A DNA stretch of 64,000 nt from Salinicoccus kekensis (GTDB taxonomy: Bacteria; Bacillota; Bacilli; Staphylococcales; Salinicoccaceae). Position 1 is the first letter of the stretch. The number at the start of each line of letters is the position of its first letter. The notes under the pieces were generated by a model that was not told where the DNA came from, did no database searches, and worked only from the letters and a program-made list of their open reading frames with translations. The stretch covers positions 124,001 to 188,000 of the forward strand of contig NZ_OBQF01000005.1 in the NCBI RefSeq assembly GCF_900220995.1. The letters run 5' to 3'. Below, one piece after another: positions 51,152 to 59,513 of the stretch. A program made the translations under genes and the position numbers.

Positions 51152-51361
51152 ATGGCGAATGAAAAAGAGGAACGGCATGAAGATCAGGAAGAGACCGGGG
51201 AGGTGGATGCCAACTACCTTGCCATCGGGCTCGCACTCGGCCCTGCTTTCGGAATGGTGATCGGTATGCTCGCCGGTAACGTCGGGATCGGAATATCCCT
51301 CGGGATGAGTTTCGGTCTGCTTTTAGGCACAGCGCTTGGTGCAAGGAAAAATAACAATTGA
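51152..51361 (+). CDS. Small glycine-zipper membrane protein
   Basis: A 69-residue protein with an acidic N-terminus (EKEERHEDQEETGE) and two hydrophobic, glycine-zipper-like segments (IGLALGPAFGMVIGMLAG, IGISLGMSFGLLLGTALG). ATG at 51152 follows AAGGGGATGAGG; the longer frame to 51098 has no site. Same design as the protein at 47708-47887. Function unknown; such proteins may alter membrane or oligomer properties. Confidence 0.7.
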   Translation: MANEKEERHEDQEETGEVDANYLAIGLALGPAFGMVIGMLAGNVGIGISLGMSFGLLLGTALGARKNNN

Positions 51362-51374
51362 ATGGACTGATATT

Positions 51375-51653
51375 ATGTGGATACTCGTCATCGTACTTGC
51401 AGGCATACTCGCAAGCGTCATCAGTGAATACTTGAAGCACCGTAGGAAGATGGAGCAGATGCGGCTCGACCACATAGATAAGGAAATCGAGCTGGAGCGG
51501 ATGAAGCAGGAAAACTACCTGCTCGAAAATGAGGAGATGCGCACCGTCCTCGACCGCATCAAGGAAGACAATAAACGTCTTGAAGCGCAGAAAGACACCA
51601 AATGGCTGATCCAGGAAACGCGTGAACGGCAGCTTGAGGAACGGAGCGGATGA
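51375..51653 (+). CDS. Membrane-anchored coiled-coil protein
   Basis: A 92-residue protein: one N-terminal membrane span (MWILVIVLAGILASVISEYL) then a long charged helix with heptad-like Leu/Met/Ile spacing (residues 25-80), probably a cytoplasmic coiled coil. ATG at 51375 lies 13 bases after the previous gene, with a poor ribosome site, so translational coupling is likely. Similar small proteins are common in Bacillales. Function unknown. Confidence 0.65.
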   Translation: MWILVIVLAGILASVISEYLKHRRKMEQMRLDHIDKEIELERMKQENYLLENEEMRTVLDRIKEDNKRLEAQKDTKWLIQETRERQLEERSG

Positions 51654-51727
51654 AGTTGAAATAATTCACTTTTTCATATATCATATACAGGTTGGAATCT
51701 TACTATAAGCTGGAAAGAGTGAATGTT

Positions 51728-52807
51728 TTGCTGGACTTTTTAAAACGGCAGTCCCGTCATCTTTTCCCGGGCTACTTCGCAATGGTCATGGCGACGGGCG
51801 CGCTGTCACTGTCATTCTGGTACCTCAGTTTCGGGAAGGCAGCCGAATTTCTGATTTACTTGAATGTTTTCATATATATCATACTGCTTTCACTGAATGC
51901 CGCAAGGATCGTCTTCAATACCGATGAATTCCTGGGAGACCTCGCGAGCCATGCGAAAGGGCCTGGCTTCTTCACCCTGATTGCGGGGACTGAAGTGCTC
52001 GGCACCCAGCTGGTCGTCATCAATGACCTCGTCGTCTGGGGATTCCTCTTCTGGGCCGTTGCATTCCTGCTCTGGATCATCTTGATGTACACCTTCTTCA
52101 CCCTCATCATCGTGAAGCAGGTGAAGCCCGTAATCGATGAGTCGGTCAACGGCGGCTGGCTGCTCGTCGTCGTATCGACGCAGTCCATTGCCGTGCTCGG
52201 TACACTCATATCACCCGGGATGGGTGCATTTGGTGAAGTGATACTCTTCATCTCCCTGTGCCACTTCCTGCTCGGGTGCATGCTTTACATCAATATCATC
52301 TCATTCATATTTTACCGGCTGATGTTCATCAAAGTGGAGACATCATCTTTGACGCCGCCTTACTGGATCAATATGGGCGCACTTGCCATCACGACGCTTG
52401 CCGGTTCGGTGCTGATCATGTACGGCACGGGCTTCACCACAGAAATCGCCGTCTTCCTCAAGGGGTTCACTTTATTCTTCTGGGTGCTTGGCACGTGGTG
52501 GATCCCGCTGCTCATCACGCTCGGCATCTGGCGTCATGTTGTGAACCGCCACCCGCTCACCTATACACCCGACATGTGGGGGATGGCGTTCCCGGTCGCG
52601 ATGTACACCGTCGGGACGATCAACTTATCCCAGGTGCTCGGGCTGGATTTCCTGATGATCATCCCGTATGTGACGGTGTTCGCTGCCACAGGTGTGTGGC
52701 TTGCGGTCATGGCCGGGATGGCGGTCCATCACGCGAGAAGGCGGGTTTATTATAAAAACCGCATGCCGGGAGGGATTGATGTACGAAATCATGAACATAT
52801 CAGTTGA
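51728..52807 (+). CDS. TDT-family transporter (SLAC1/TehA-like)
   Basis: A 359-residue membrane protein with ten hydrophobic segments. The family opening FPGYFAMVMATGALSLSFWYL is clear, with WWIPLLITLGIWRHV and PDMWGMAFPVAMYTVGTINLS later. TDT members export tellurite-type anions, C4-dicarboxylates or sulfite, or act as anion channels. TTG at 51728 is chosen because GGAAAGAG lies eight bases upstream; a TTG at 51692 has no site. Substrate not known. Confidence 0.82.
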   Translation: MLDFLKRQSRHLFPGYFAMVMATGALSLSFWYLSFGKAAEFLIYLNVFIYIILLSLNAARIVFNTDEFLGDLASHAKGPGFFTLIAGTEVLGTQLVVINDLVVWGFLFWAVAFLLWIILMYTFFTLIIVKQVKPVIDESVNGGWLLVVVSTQSIAVLGTLISPGMGAFGEVILFISLCHFLLGCMLYINIISFIFYRLMFIKVETSSLTPPYWINMGALAITTLAGSVLIMYGTGFTTEIAVFLKGFTLFFWVLGTWWIPLLITLGIWRHVVNRHPLTYTPDMWGMAFPVAMYTVGTINLSQVLGLDFLMIIPYVTVFAATGVWLAVMAGMAVHHARRRVYYKNRMPGGIDVRNHEHIS

Positions 52808-52879
52808 TGCAGGGCCCGGTTTATACGTTGATGGAATGGGTACTGAAAATTGAATGGATCAAAGATGGGAGGGTCGATC

Positions 52880-53530
52880 ATGAGCCGTTTTGAAAAATTT
52901 GCCGCTGAACGGGATGTCATTGAAAGGATAGAAGCGCTCCGGGCCGACGGTTACCGGGATGATGAAATCACGGTGATATCGAAACAGAAGCTGGAATACG
53001 CCTATATGAAGTTCAGGGATGTCAATTTCAGGGATTCCGAAGGGACGACATGGGATAAGTTCCTCTCCATGTTCTCCGATGGCGGCCCCGAAGATAAAGT
53101 GCTCGGTGACCTGGATATCACAGACACCGAAAAGGAACACTTCAAAGAAGCGCTTGACAGGGGCGAGATACTGCTGCTGAAGGACGAGTACGGTGTGCGT
53201 GAGGAAGGCTACGTCCGGAATGAGACCCGGGACTTCCATGAAACCCAGCGCCAGGATGCGCAGGGTTTGGAATCCGAAGCGATGCAGGATGAAAGGCTGG
53301 AGATCCAAAAGGAAATGCGGCGCCGGTACGATGATTCATCTTACTCCTACCCGGACGCATCCCACGCCGCCGAGGACCGCACCTCGGGCAGCCTGAAGGT
53401 GGACGATGGAGAGTACGGCTACAGTAAGGAGCCGTATAAGCAGAAAGACCGCCGGTACGGAAAACTTGATGAAAATGAGTACAGCTATACAAAGAGACCG
53501 GGCAACGAGTATGGATATGAGCAAAAATAA
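52880..53530 (+). CDS. General stress protein 17M-like, long acidic/Tyr-rich tail
   Basis: A 216-residue protein. The first 100 residues match the GSP17M (YflT-type) stress domain: a short helix with RVIERIEALRADGY-like spacing, strand ITVISKQK, then a Gly/Asp-rich middle and a final IDEGEILLL-like strand. The remaining 115 residues are low complexity with repeated EYGYSKEPY, RRYGKLDENEYSY and NEYGYE units, very hydrophilic. ATG at 52880 is six bases after GGGAGGG. It probably serves in general or sigmaB-type stress response; exact function unknown. Confidence 0.72.
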   Translation: MSRFEKFAAERDVIERIEALRADGYRDDEITVISKQKLEYAYMKFRDVNFRDSEGTTWDKFLSMFSDGGPEDKVLGDLDITDTEKEHFKEALDRGEILLLKDEYGVREEGYVRNETRDFHETQRQDAQGLESEAMQDERLEIQKEMRRRYDDSSYSYPDASHAAEDRTSGSLKVDDGEYGYSKEPYKQKDRRYGKLDENEYSYTKRPGNEYGYEQK

Positions 53531-53555
53531 GAACACCGGAGGGTCTCCGGTGTTC
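53531..53555 (+). terminator. Terminator after the stress-protein gene
   Basis: GAACACCGGAG pairs with CTCCGGTGTTC around GGT, followed by TTCTGT. Confidence 0.8.
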
Positions 53556-53586
53556 TTCTGTATGTCCGCGCAAGGATGTGTGAAGA

Positions 53587-54432
53587 TTGAACCTCGATGC
53601 GATAGATGTGCTGTTTATGCACTACATCACCGGCAGGACGCCGGATGAAGTGAACAAATACGATTTCTGGCAGCTGCAGTACGGCAGGAGACCGGGCAAT
53701 CTGCTCAGGCGGCTGATGGATGCAGGTGTCATATATGAAGATGACAGCCTGCCGGCGACCCTTCCGAAGCTGAGGGTCTTTGAGCTGAAATTCATCCTGA
53801 AGCAGGCCGGCCTGAAGATCTCCGGCAACAAACCGGAACTGGTGAAAAGGATTCTGCAGCATGCCGGGGCAATTGATTTCTCGGCTGTGCCTTTGAAGAA
53901 TGTGTATGTGCTCTCAGATGGTCAGGCGGACTTTTATTCCGCCACGGGATTTTTAAATTTCTTCCACTTCAACGGTAATTTCGACCTGCATGAAGTGTAT
54001 GAATTTTATCTGAAATCCGGCGGGTCGGATCCGCACCGGACGGCTGTCACGTTTTTGGAAGGGAAAGTCCGGACGCATCTCCACGACCGCAATAAATACA
54101 CCGCGATCAAGGCTTATTTCCTCTTGTCGAATTACGCCCTGGAAGAGATGCAGGATATGCAGTCGTCCATATATTACCTCAACCATTTCATCATGCTCAT
54201 CGTCCTCCAGGCGACGGAAGGTGGAGGCGGTGACGGTTCCGAGCCGCACTTCTATATCGATGCGTATACGCGGTCGCGCTACAAGTCATATATGGAAGCT
54301 GGAGGAATCGATGCTGTTGATCTCGTCCAGTATCTCGCCGGTTCCACCGCAGACCTCCCTTATCCGGGAGAGGCCCGCAGGAAAGCGGCTGAACTCATCG
54401 CAGCCTTTATAGAAGCGCCTGATTTTTATTAA
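53587..54432 (+). CDS. SAP-domain protein
   Basis: A 281-residue protein. Residues about 58-95 form a SAP domain (LRVFELKFILKQAGLKISGNKPELVKRIL), a helix-extended-loop-helix that often binds nucleic acid. The rest is helical without a known family. TTG at 53587 with AAGGA ten bases upstream. Its end overlaps the convergent CDF gene end by four bases. Role unknown; Firmicute SAP proteins of this size are mostly uncharacterised. Confidence 0.72.
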   Translation: MNLDAIDVLFMHYITGRTPDEVNKYDFWQLQYGRRPGNLLRRLMDAGVIYEDDSLPATLPKLRVFELKFILKQAGLKISGNKPELVKRILQHAGAIDFSAVPLKNVYVLSDGQADFYSATGFLNFFHFNGNFDLHEVYEFYLKSGGSDPHRTAVTFLEGKVRTHLHDRNKYTAIKAYFLLSNYALEEMQDMQSSIYYLNHFIMLIVLQATEGGGGDGSEPHFYIDAYTRSRYKSYMEAGGIDAVDLVQYLAGSTADLPYPGEARRKAAELIAAFIEAPDFY

Positions 54433-55370
54433 TGGACATGGCCGTGACGGGAGCTTTCCGTCTGGAAAGCCATGTCGCAGATGATGTCCTCGCCGTGGGC
54501 GCGGTCCCCGCATTCGATCTGGATCGTCACATGGCCGATGTTGTGCTTTTCCAGCCCGTCCTCGATTTTTTCAAGCAGATGCTGGGATTCGTACACCGTC
54601 ATATCACCGTCGACAACGACGTGGGCGGACAGGGCGTTCATGCCGCTTGTGATCGTCCAGGCATGGAGGTCATGGATGCCCTTCACTTCGTCGATTTCTT
54701 TAATCTTTGAGACGATCTCATTGAGGTCGACATCGGCGGGTGTGCCTTCCATCAGTACATGGAGTGAATCTTTCGTCACCCTCCAGCCGCTGATCAGGAT
54801 GAGCACCGCGACGATGACGCTCGCCAGCGGATCGGCGATTCCCCAGCCGAAGAATATCATGAGGAGTGCCGCAACGATCGCCCCGACCGATCCGAGCATA
54901 TCGCCGATAACATGCAGGAACGCCGCCCTCATATTCAGGTTGTCCCCCGTGCTTCCGCTCCGCATCAGCATCCATGCGACGAGTATATTGACGGCGAGGC
55001 CGACCGTGGCAATGGCGAGCATACCGTAGGATGCCACTTCCGGCGGATTCTGGAACCTGCCGGCGGCTTCATAGAAAATGAAGCCGGAAATCAGTATGAG
55101 CGTCACGCCGTTGAAGACGGCTGCGAGTATTTCAAACCGCTTATAACCGTAAGTTTTACTGTAGTTCGCCGCCCGCTCCCCGAGTGTCAGCGCAATGACC
55201 GCCACCCCGAGGGAGATCGCGTCACTCAGCATATGCCCGGCATCCGCGAGGAGCGCCAGGCTGTTTGTGAGGAAGCCCCCCACCGCCTCCACGATCATGA
55301 AGAAGGTGATGATCAGGAATGCTGCGAACAGCGTCTTTTTATTCTTATCGTGCGAATGATCATGACTCAT
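54429..55370 (-). CDS. czcD: Cation diffusion facilitator, CzcD/ZitB-like
   Basis: A 313-residue CDF exporter with a His-rich N-terminus (HDHSHDKN), six membrane spans, the zinc-site motifs LLADAGHMLSD (TM2) and LHVIGDMLGS (TM5), and a C-terminal cytosolic domain with AWTITSGMNALSAHVVVD. It exports Zn2+ (or Co2+/Cd2+) by proton antiport. It follows an ArsR/CzrA-type repressor by 12 bases and ends with a His-containing tail (HGHVH). Confidence 0.93.
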   Translation of the reverse strand: MSHDHSHDKNKKTLFAAFLIITFFMIVEAVGGFLTNSLALLADAGHMLSDAISLGVAVIALTLGERAANYSKTYGYKRFEILAAVFNGVTLILISGFIFYEAAGRFQNPPEVASYGMLAIATVGLAVNILVAWMLMRSGSTGDNLNMRAAFLHVIGDMLGSVGAIVAALLMIFFGWGIADPLASVIVAVLILISGWRVTKDSLHVLMEGTPADVDLNEIVSKIKEIDEVKGIHDLHAWTITSGMNALSAHVVVDGDMTVYESQHLLEKIEDGLEKHNIGHVTIQIECGDRAHGEDIICDMAFQTESSRHGHVH

Positions 55371-55382
55371 TATGCTGCCTCC

Positions 55383-55682
55383 TTAATCATGCTTGACGTG
55401 GCTGATCATCTGATCGAGCATCGTCATCACGTGTGCATCATCATGGGAATAGTAGATCGTCGTCCCTTCCCGCCTCGATTTGACCAGCCTCAAGTTTTTC
55501 AGCGTCTTCAGCTGATGGGACACCGTCGACTGCTTCAGTCCGAGCGTCTCCGAAATGTCGCCGACCGAATGTTCATCGTTGAAAAGGTATGTGAGTATCT
55601 TCATACGGGTCGGATCCCCGAGCGCCTTGAAAGTCTGCGTCACCCTTTCCATCGTGTCGTCGTCCAATGTTTTGTAGTCCAT
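55383..55682 (-). CDS. czrA: ArsR/SmtB-family zinc repressor, CzrA-like
   Basis: A 99-residue winged-helix repressor. The recognition helix is GLKQSTVSHQLKTLKNL. The alpha-5 zinc sensor residues of CzrA are present: D-A-H in HDDAHVM and H-x2-H in SHVKH. Zinc binding would release the operator at 55717-55736 and induce itself and czcD. ATG at 55682 follows AGAGGTG; an upstream in-frame start is not supported. Confidence 0.92.
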   Translation of the reverse strand: MDYKTLDDDTMERVTQTFKALGDPTRMKILTYLFNDEHSVGDISETLGLKQSTVSHQLKTLKNLRLVKSRREGTTIYYSHDDAHVMTMLDQMISHVKHD

Positions 55683-55716
55683 CTGGTCACCTCTGGTTTT
55701 TATTATGTATATCATT

Positions 55717-55736
55717 ATATTAACATATGTTCATAT
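55717..55736. promoter_or_regulatory. CzrA-type operator
   Basis: ATATTAACATATGTTCATAT is a near-perfect palindrome (one mismatched pair), 35 bases upstream of the czrA-like start and like the known ArsR/SmtB 12-2-12 sites. Confidence 0.8.
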
Positions 55737-55783
55737 ATGGAAGAAAGGGAAATGGCAGAAAGGCCCGGCTTCCCTGCCATCAA

Positions 55784-57016
55784 TCACGCCTGGTTCCGGA
55801 ACTGTGCGCTCTCTTTCAGATGAAAAAGCGTCCAGAAGAGTGCGAGCAGTAATAATATAGCGGAACCGCCGATATATAGGTACGATAATCCGTATTCCAT
55901 TCCAATGATCATGAAGCTGACGAACGGTCCGATGGAGGCACCGACATCCTGGATGATCGTATAGCCCGTCAAAAAGTTCATCGATGTTTTTTCATCGTCA
56001 ATCGCGATGGCATCATTCATTGTCGTCATGACGGTGGCACCCGCCATGACGAGCAGTGTAATGGCGATCCAGGAGATGATCGGCAGATCAAAGGCGATCA
56101 GCCCGTACAGCACACCGGTGAAAATGAGCGAGCAGATGAACAGCGGCACCCTGCCGATCCTGCCATCCGACCACATGCCGACCTGCCTCGCGAGAAAAGG
56201 TTCCCAGATCCACCTGCACGATTGAAGGAGACCGGACAGGAATGCCGCACTCACAACTATTTGAAACAGTGAGACGAACTCACCCCGATGATTTTCAATC
56301 ACCGAGCTCAGCGTGGACGTGAGGATTCCCTGGATCAGCATCGTCATGAAGAATCCGGTGATGCAGACGAGCAGCAGTTTATTTCTGAAATGTGCCATCT
56401 CGGCGGTGGTGAATGAAAGTCCCGGTAAAGGCCTGGAGATGACCGCTTTTCCGTTGTCTTTCTCCATGCAGATGAGAATGATGAGCAGGCCAGCCAGAGT
56501 CAGGATGCCGAAAGCGACAGCGACCGCCTTCAAACCGATGATTGGGACGAATATCCCGCCCAACAGCATGCCGAATAAACTGCCCAGCCGATGCAGTCCA
56601 TTGTATGTACCCATGGATTTTCCCAGTTCATTCTTTTTTGAATAAACGGAGACGCTCGCCAGGCCGCCGATCCTGAAAAATGACCAGGCAATGCCCCACA
56701 GGCTCCGAAGGATGACCCATGCGATGAATCCGCTGAAAAATCCGTATCCCAAAGTGGTGAATGCACCGAGCAGGGTGGCGATGATGAGACCCGTCTTCAG
56801 TGAAATCCTCTTATACAGCCATCCGACGAACGGGGCGACGGGCAGTCTGACAAAACGGTTGATCGACAGAAGCACACCCACCTGCCACAATGACTCAAGC
56901 CCCGCCTGCTCCCAGTAGATCGGCAGCGCGATATACAGCATGGAGTCACCGAGCAGGCTGAGCGCGGTCACCAGTGCGACGACTTTTATCGTGCGCGGGT
57001 TTTTATTCTCCTTCAT
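55784..57016 (-). CDS. MFS efflux transporter linked to ArsR
   Basis: A 410-residue major facilitator with 12 spans. The loop 2-3 pattern reads GWLYKRISLKTGLIIA, and spans 1-3 contain DSMLYIALPIYWEQAGL and SINRFVRLPVAPFVG. It overlaps the ArsR gene by 14 bases and is cotranscribed. Pairing with a Cys-Val-Cys ArsR suggests export of a metalloid or organoarsenical, though drug or metabolite export is possible. Start ATG at 57016. Confidence 0.85.
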   Translation of the reverse strand: MKENKNPRTIKVVALVTALSLLGDSMLYIALPIYWEQAGLESLWQVGVLLSINRFVRLPVAPFVGWLYKRISLKTGLIIATLLGAFTTLGYGFFSGFIAWVILRSLWGIAWSFFRIGGLASVSVYSKKNELGKSMGTYNGLHRLGSLFGMLLGGIFVPIIGLKAVAVAFGILTLAGLLIILICMEKDNGKAVISRPLPGLSFTTAEMAHFRNKLLLVCITGFFMTMLIQGILTSTLSSVIENHRGEFVSLFQIVVSAAFLSGLLQSCRWIWEPFLARQVGMWSDGRIGRVPLFICSLIFTGVLYGLIAFDLPIISWIAITLLVMAGATVMTTMNDAIAIDDEKTSMNFLTGYTIIQDVGASIGPFVSFMIIGMEYGLSYLYIGGSAILLLLALFWTLFHLKESAQFRNQA

Positions 57017-57344
57017 TTTCCGGCGTGATCATTCTTTTTATTCGAAGATTTTGGAAGATATCATCTGAGAGCACCGCGCTGATGTTCTCTTCATTTAAAG
57101 CGTAATAATGCCATGTCCCTTTTTTGGTCTGATTGATCAGACCCGCACTGAGGAGTATCTTCAGATGATAGGAAAGCTTCGATTGTGCCATATCCATAGC
57201 TTCTGTCAGATCACATACGCAGTTCGATTCCAGAGGTGAATCCGCCAGCAGATGAAGTATCTTCAGCCGCTTTTCATCCGCAAGCGCTTTGAATATCTGC
57301 TCATATTCTTTTAAAAGGTCACTTTTGACCAGATCCATCTGCAT
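57003..57344 (-). CDS. ArsR-family repressor with CVC motif
   Basis: A 113-residue winged-helix repressor. NCVCDLTEAM near residue 41-50 keeps two of the three arsenite-sensing cysteines of classic ArsR (CVCDLC), the third being Thr. The recognition helix is DMAQSKLSYHLKILLSAG. It would repress itself and the overlapping MFS gene until a thiol-reactive metalloid binds. ATG at 57344 follows AAAGGCGGGC. The ATCAA/TTGAT inverted repeat upstream is its likely operator. Confidence 0.88.
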   Translation of the reverse strand: MQMDLVKSDLLKEYEQIFKALADEKRLKILHLLADSPLESNCVCDLTEAMDMAQSKLSYHLKILLSAGLINQTKKGTWHYYALNEENISAVLSDDIFQNLRIKRMITPENEGE

Positions 57345-57394
57345 GATGCATTGCCCGCCTTTCTTATCAATTCATTCTGATGTATCCAGTATAT

Positions 57395-57410
57395 ATCAAA
57401 AATAATTGAT
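57395..57410. promoter_or_regulatory. Inverted repeat, probable ArsR operator
   Basis: ATCAAaaataaTTGAT lies about 50 bases upstream of the arsR-like start. Confidence 0.55.
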
Positions 57411-57430
57411 GTACAAAGATGGCCCTTTCA

Positions 57431-57444
57431 TGAAAGCGCTTAAA
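57431..57444. promoter_or_regulatory. cre box upstream of rocA-type gene
   Basis: TGAAAGCGCTTAAA matches the cre consensus at all but one position. It lies just upstream of the -35 of the P5C dehydrogenase gene, consistent with carbon catabolite control. Confidence 0.65.
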
Positions 57445-57453
57445 CTGTATGTT

Positions 57454-57483
57454 TTGCATATTTAACTTTATATAGGGTAGAAT
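57454..57483 (+). promoter_or_regulatory. SigmaA promoter of the P5C dehydrogenase gene
   Basis: TTGCAT, 18-base spacer, TAGAAT, 50 bases upstream of the start codon. Confidence 0.65.
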
Positions 57484-57534
57484 AAATGTATGAGCTTTCA
57501 AAGCGATATTTTCAATCAATAGGAGGAATTTTTA

Positions 57535-59079
57535 ATGGTAACGCCTTACAAAGCAGAGCCCGCAACCGATTTCACAGTGGAATCGAATAAGCAGGCATTT
57601 CAGGAAGCACTGAAACAAGTTAAGGAACAATTTGGTGGAGATTACCCGCTTATCATCGGCGGCAAAGAAGTGATGACGGATGATAAGACGACTGTCATCA
57701 ATCCTGCAAATAAAGAACAGGTCCTTGGAAATGTTTCAAAGGCGAAACCTGAACACATTGAGCAGGCACTCGAAGCCGGCGAAGCGGCTTTTGAATCATG
57801 GAGCACCTGGTCAGCTAAAGAACGTGCCGATCTGCTTTTGAGAATCGCAGCGATCATCCGCCGGCGCAAGCATGAGTTTTCAGCGCTGATGGTTTACGAA
57901 GCCGGTAAACCTTGGAATGAAGCCGACGGTGATACGAATGAAGCAATCGACTTCATCGAGTATTATGCACGTTCATGGATGGATCTGGCAGATGGCAAGC
58001 CGACCCTTGACCGTGAAGGTGAATCCAATAAATACTTCTATCAGCCGATGGGCGTCGGGGTGACGATTTCACCTTGGAACTTCCCATTCGCGATAATGGC
58101 AGGTACAACGATCGCGCCGGTGGTGGCAGGTAACTCAGTACTGCTGAAACCTTCCGGTGATACACCGATCATTGCATATAAATTCATGGAAGTCCTAAAA
58201 GAAGCAGGACTCCCTGACGGAGTGGTCAACTTCGTGCCGGGCTCTTCAAGGGACATCGGCGACTATATGGTGGAGCACCATAAGACACACTTCATCACGT
58301 TCACAGGTTCGAAATCAGTCGGTCTCCACATCACCGAGAAAGCGGCGAAAGTCCAGGAAGGACAGCATTTCCTGAAGCGCACAATTTCTGAGATGGGCGG
58401 TAAGGATACGATCATCGTCGATAAGGATGCAGACATCGAAGTTGCAGCCGAGTCGATCGTCCATTCAGCGTTCGGCTTCTCCGGACAGAAATGTTCAGCC
58501 TGCTCACGTGCCGTCGTCCACGAAGATGTGCATGATGAAGTGCTGGCTAGATCGATTGAACTCGCGAAAGAACTGACAGTCGGTGACACGACGGAAAACA
58601 CTTATATGGGACCTGTAGTCAACCAGAACCAGTTCGACCGCATCAAAGATTATATCGAGACAGGTAAAAAAGAAGGCAAGCTTGAATTTGGTGGGGAGAC
58701 GGATGATTCCACAGGATTCTTCGTTCATCCGACGATTTTCTCCGACCTTGACCCTGAAGCGGTCATCATGCAGGAAGAGATCTTCGGACCTGTCGTCGGC
58801 TTCACTAAAGTGAAGGACTTCGACGAAGCGTTGAAAGTTGCGAACAACACCGAATACGGCCTGACCGGTGCAGTCATCACCAATACGCGTGAACACTGGC
58901 ACCTCGCATGCCGCAAATTCGACGTCGGCAACCTTTACCTGAACCGTGGCTGTACAGCAGCGGTCGTTGGATACCACCCGTTCGGCGGATTCAAACTTTC
59001 AGGTACCGACCAGAAGACAGGCAGCCCGGACTACCTTCTGAATTTCGTCAATCAGAAAGTCGTTTCAGAAATGTTTTAG
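57535..59079 (+). CDS. rocA: 1-pyrroline-5-carboxylate dehydrogenase
   Basis: A 514-residue aldehyde dehydrogenase of the RocA/PutC type, usual length. [25 protein letters not shown] forms part of the NAD site, the general base is in [11 protein letters not shown] near 285, the catalytic Cys in [13 protein letters not shown] near 321, and [10 protein letters not shown] near 416. C-terminal [22 protein letters not shown] is typical of P5C dehydrogenases. It oxidises glutamate semialdehyde, from proline or arginine, to glutamate. ATG follows AGGAGG. Monocistronic, with a cre box and promoter upstream. Confidence 0.95.
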   Translation: MVTPYKAEPATDFTVESNKQAFQEALKQVKEQFGGDYPLIIGGKEVMTDDKTTVINPANKEQVLGNVSKAKPEHIEQALEAGEAAFESWSTWSAKERADLLLRIAAIIRRRKHEFSALMVYEAGKPWNEADGDTNEAIDFIEYYARSWMDLADGKPTLDREGESNKYFYQPMGVGVTISPWNFPFAIMAGTTIAPVVAGNSVLLKPSGDTPIIAYKFMEVLKEAGLPDGVVNFVPGSSRDIGDYMVEHHKTHFITFTGSKSVGLHITEKAAKVQEGQHFLKRTISEMGGKDTIIVDKDADIEVAAESIVHSAFGFSGQKCSACSRAVVHEDVHDEVLARSIELAKELTVGDTTENTYMGPVVNQNQFDRIKDYIETGKKEGKLEFGGETDDSTGFFVHPTIFSDLDPEAVIMQEEIFGPVVGFTKVKDFDEALKVANNTEYGLTGAVITNTREHWHLACRKFDVGNLYLNRGCTAAVVGYHPFGGFKLSGTDQKTGSPDYLLNFVNQKVVSEMF

Positions 59080-59094
59080 GGTTTGAAAGTGGAG

Positions 59095-59133
59095 ACCCCC
59101 TCATATCAATGGATATGAGGGGGTTTTTATTTT
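59095..59133 (+). terminator. Terminator after rocA
   Basis: ACCCCCTCATATC pairs with GATATGAGGGGGT around AATG, followed by TTTTATTTTT. Confidence 0.95.
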
Positions 59134-59144
59134 TCTCTTTAAAT

Positions 59145-59438
59145 TGGGAGGGGTGTCGGGTCGGTCTGTGACACAACTGGTCGGTCGGCGTCCGAGTTAT
59201 GTCATTTGGAGGTGTTCTGTGACATAAGTGGCGGTCCGGTACCCCAGTTATGTCATTTGGAGGGGTTTCGTGACATAAGTGGCGGCCGAACACCCGAGTT
59301 ATGTCATTTCAAGGGCTCTTGTGACATAAGTCGTCACCCGGGGCTCAAGTTATGTCATTTGAAGGGGTTTTGTGACATAAGTCGTCACCCGGGACTCAAG
59401 TTATGTCATTTGGAAACTTGCTGTGACACGAAACGCAC
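59145..59438. repeat. 51-bp tandem repeat with palindromic core
   Basis: GTTATGTCAT starts at 59196, 59247, 59298, 59349 and 59400: an exact 51-base period. A degenerate unit (TGACACAACTGG) precedes the first and a truncated one ends the array. Each unit is TTATGTCA, 15 bases, TGACATAA, then about 20 GC-rich bases. The arms form a hairpin in each unit. Not coding: the open frames across it have no ribosome site and consist only of the repeat. Confidence 0.92.
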
Positions 59439-59463
59439 TCCACAGACTATCTCGTGGCACACA

Positions 59464-59500
59464 CAAAAAACCCGGACGAGCAGCACACGCTCATCCGGGT
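59464..59500 (-). terminator. Terminator of the creatinase-like operon
   Basis: Minus strand CCCGGATGAGC pairs with GCTCGTCCGGG around GTGTGCT, followed by TTTTTTG. Confidence 0.9.
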
Positions 59501-59513
59501 ACAGTTATGAAGT

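Noticed and set aside
54912-55823. 303-codon plus-strand frame opposite czcD/czrA
   Set aside because: Antisense to two strong genes and through their operator; no ribosome site.
59145-59438. CRISPR array
   Set aside because: Units are 51 bases with conserved arms and related, not unique, linkers. No cas genes in the window.
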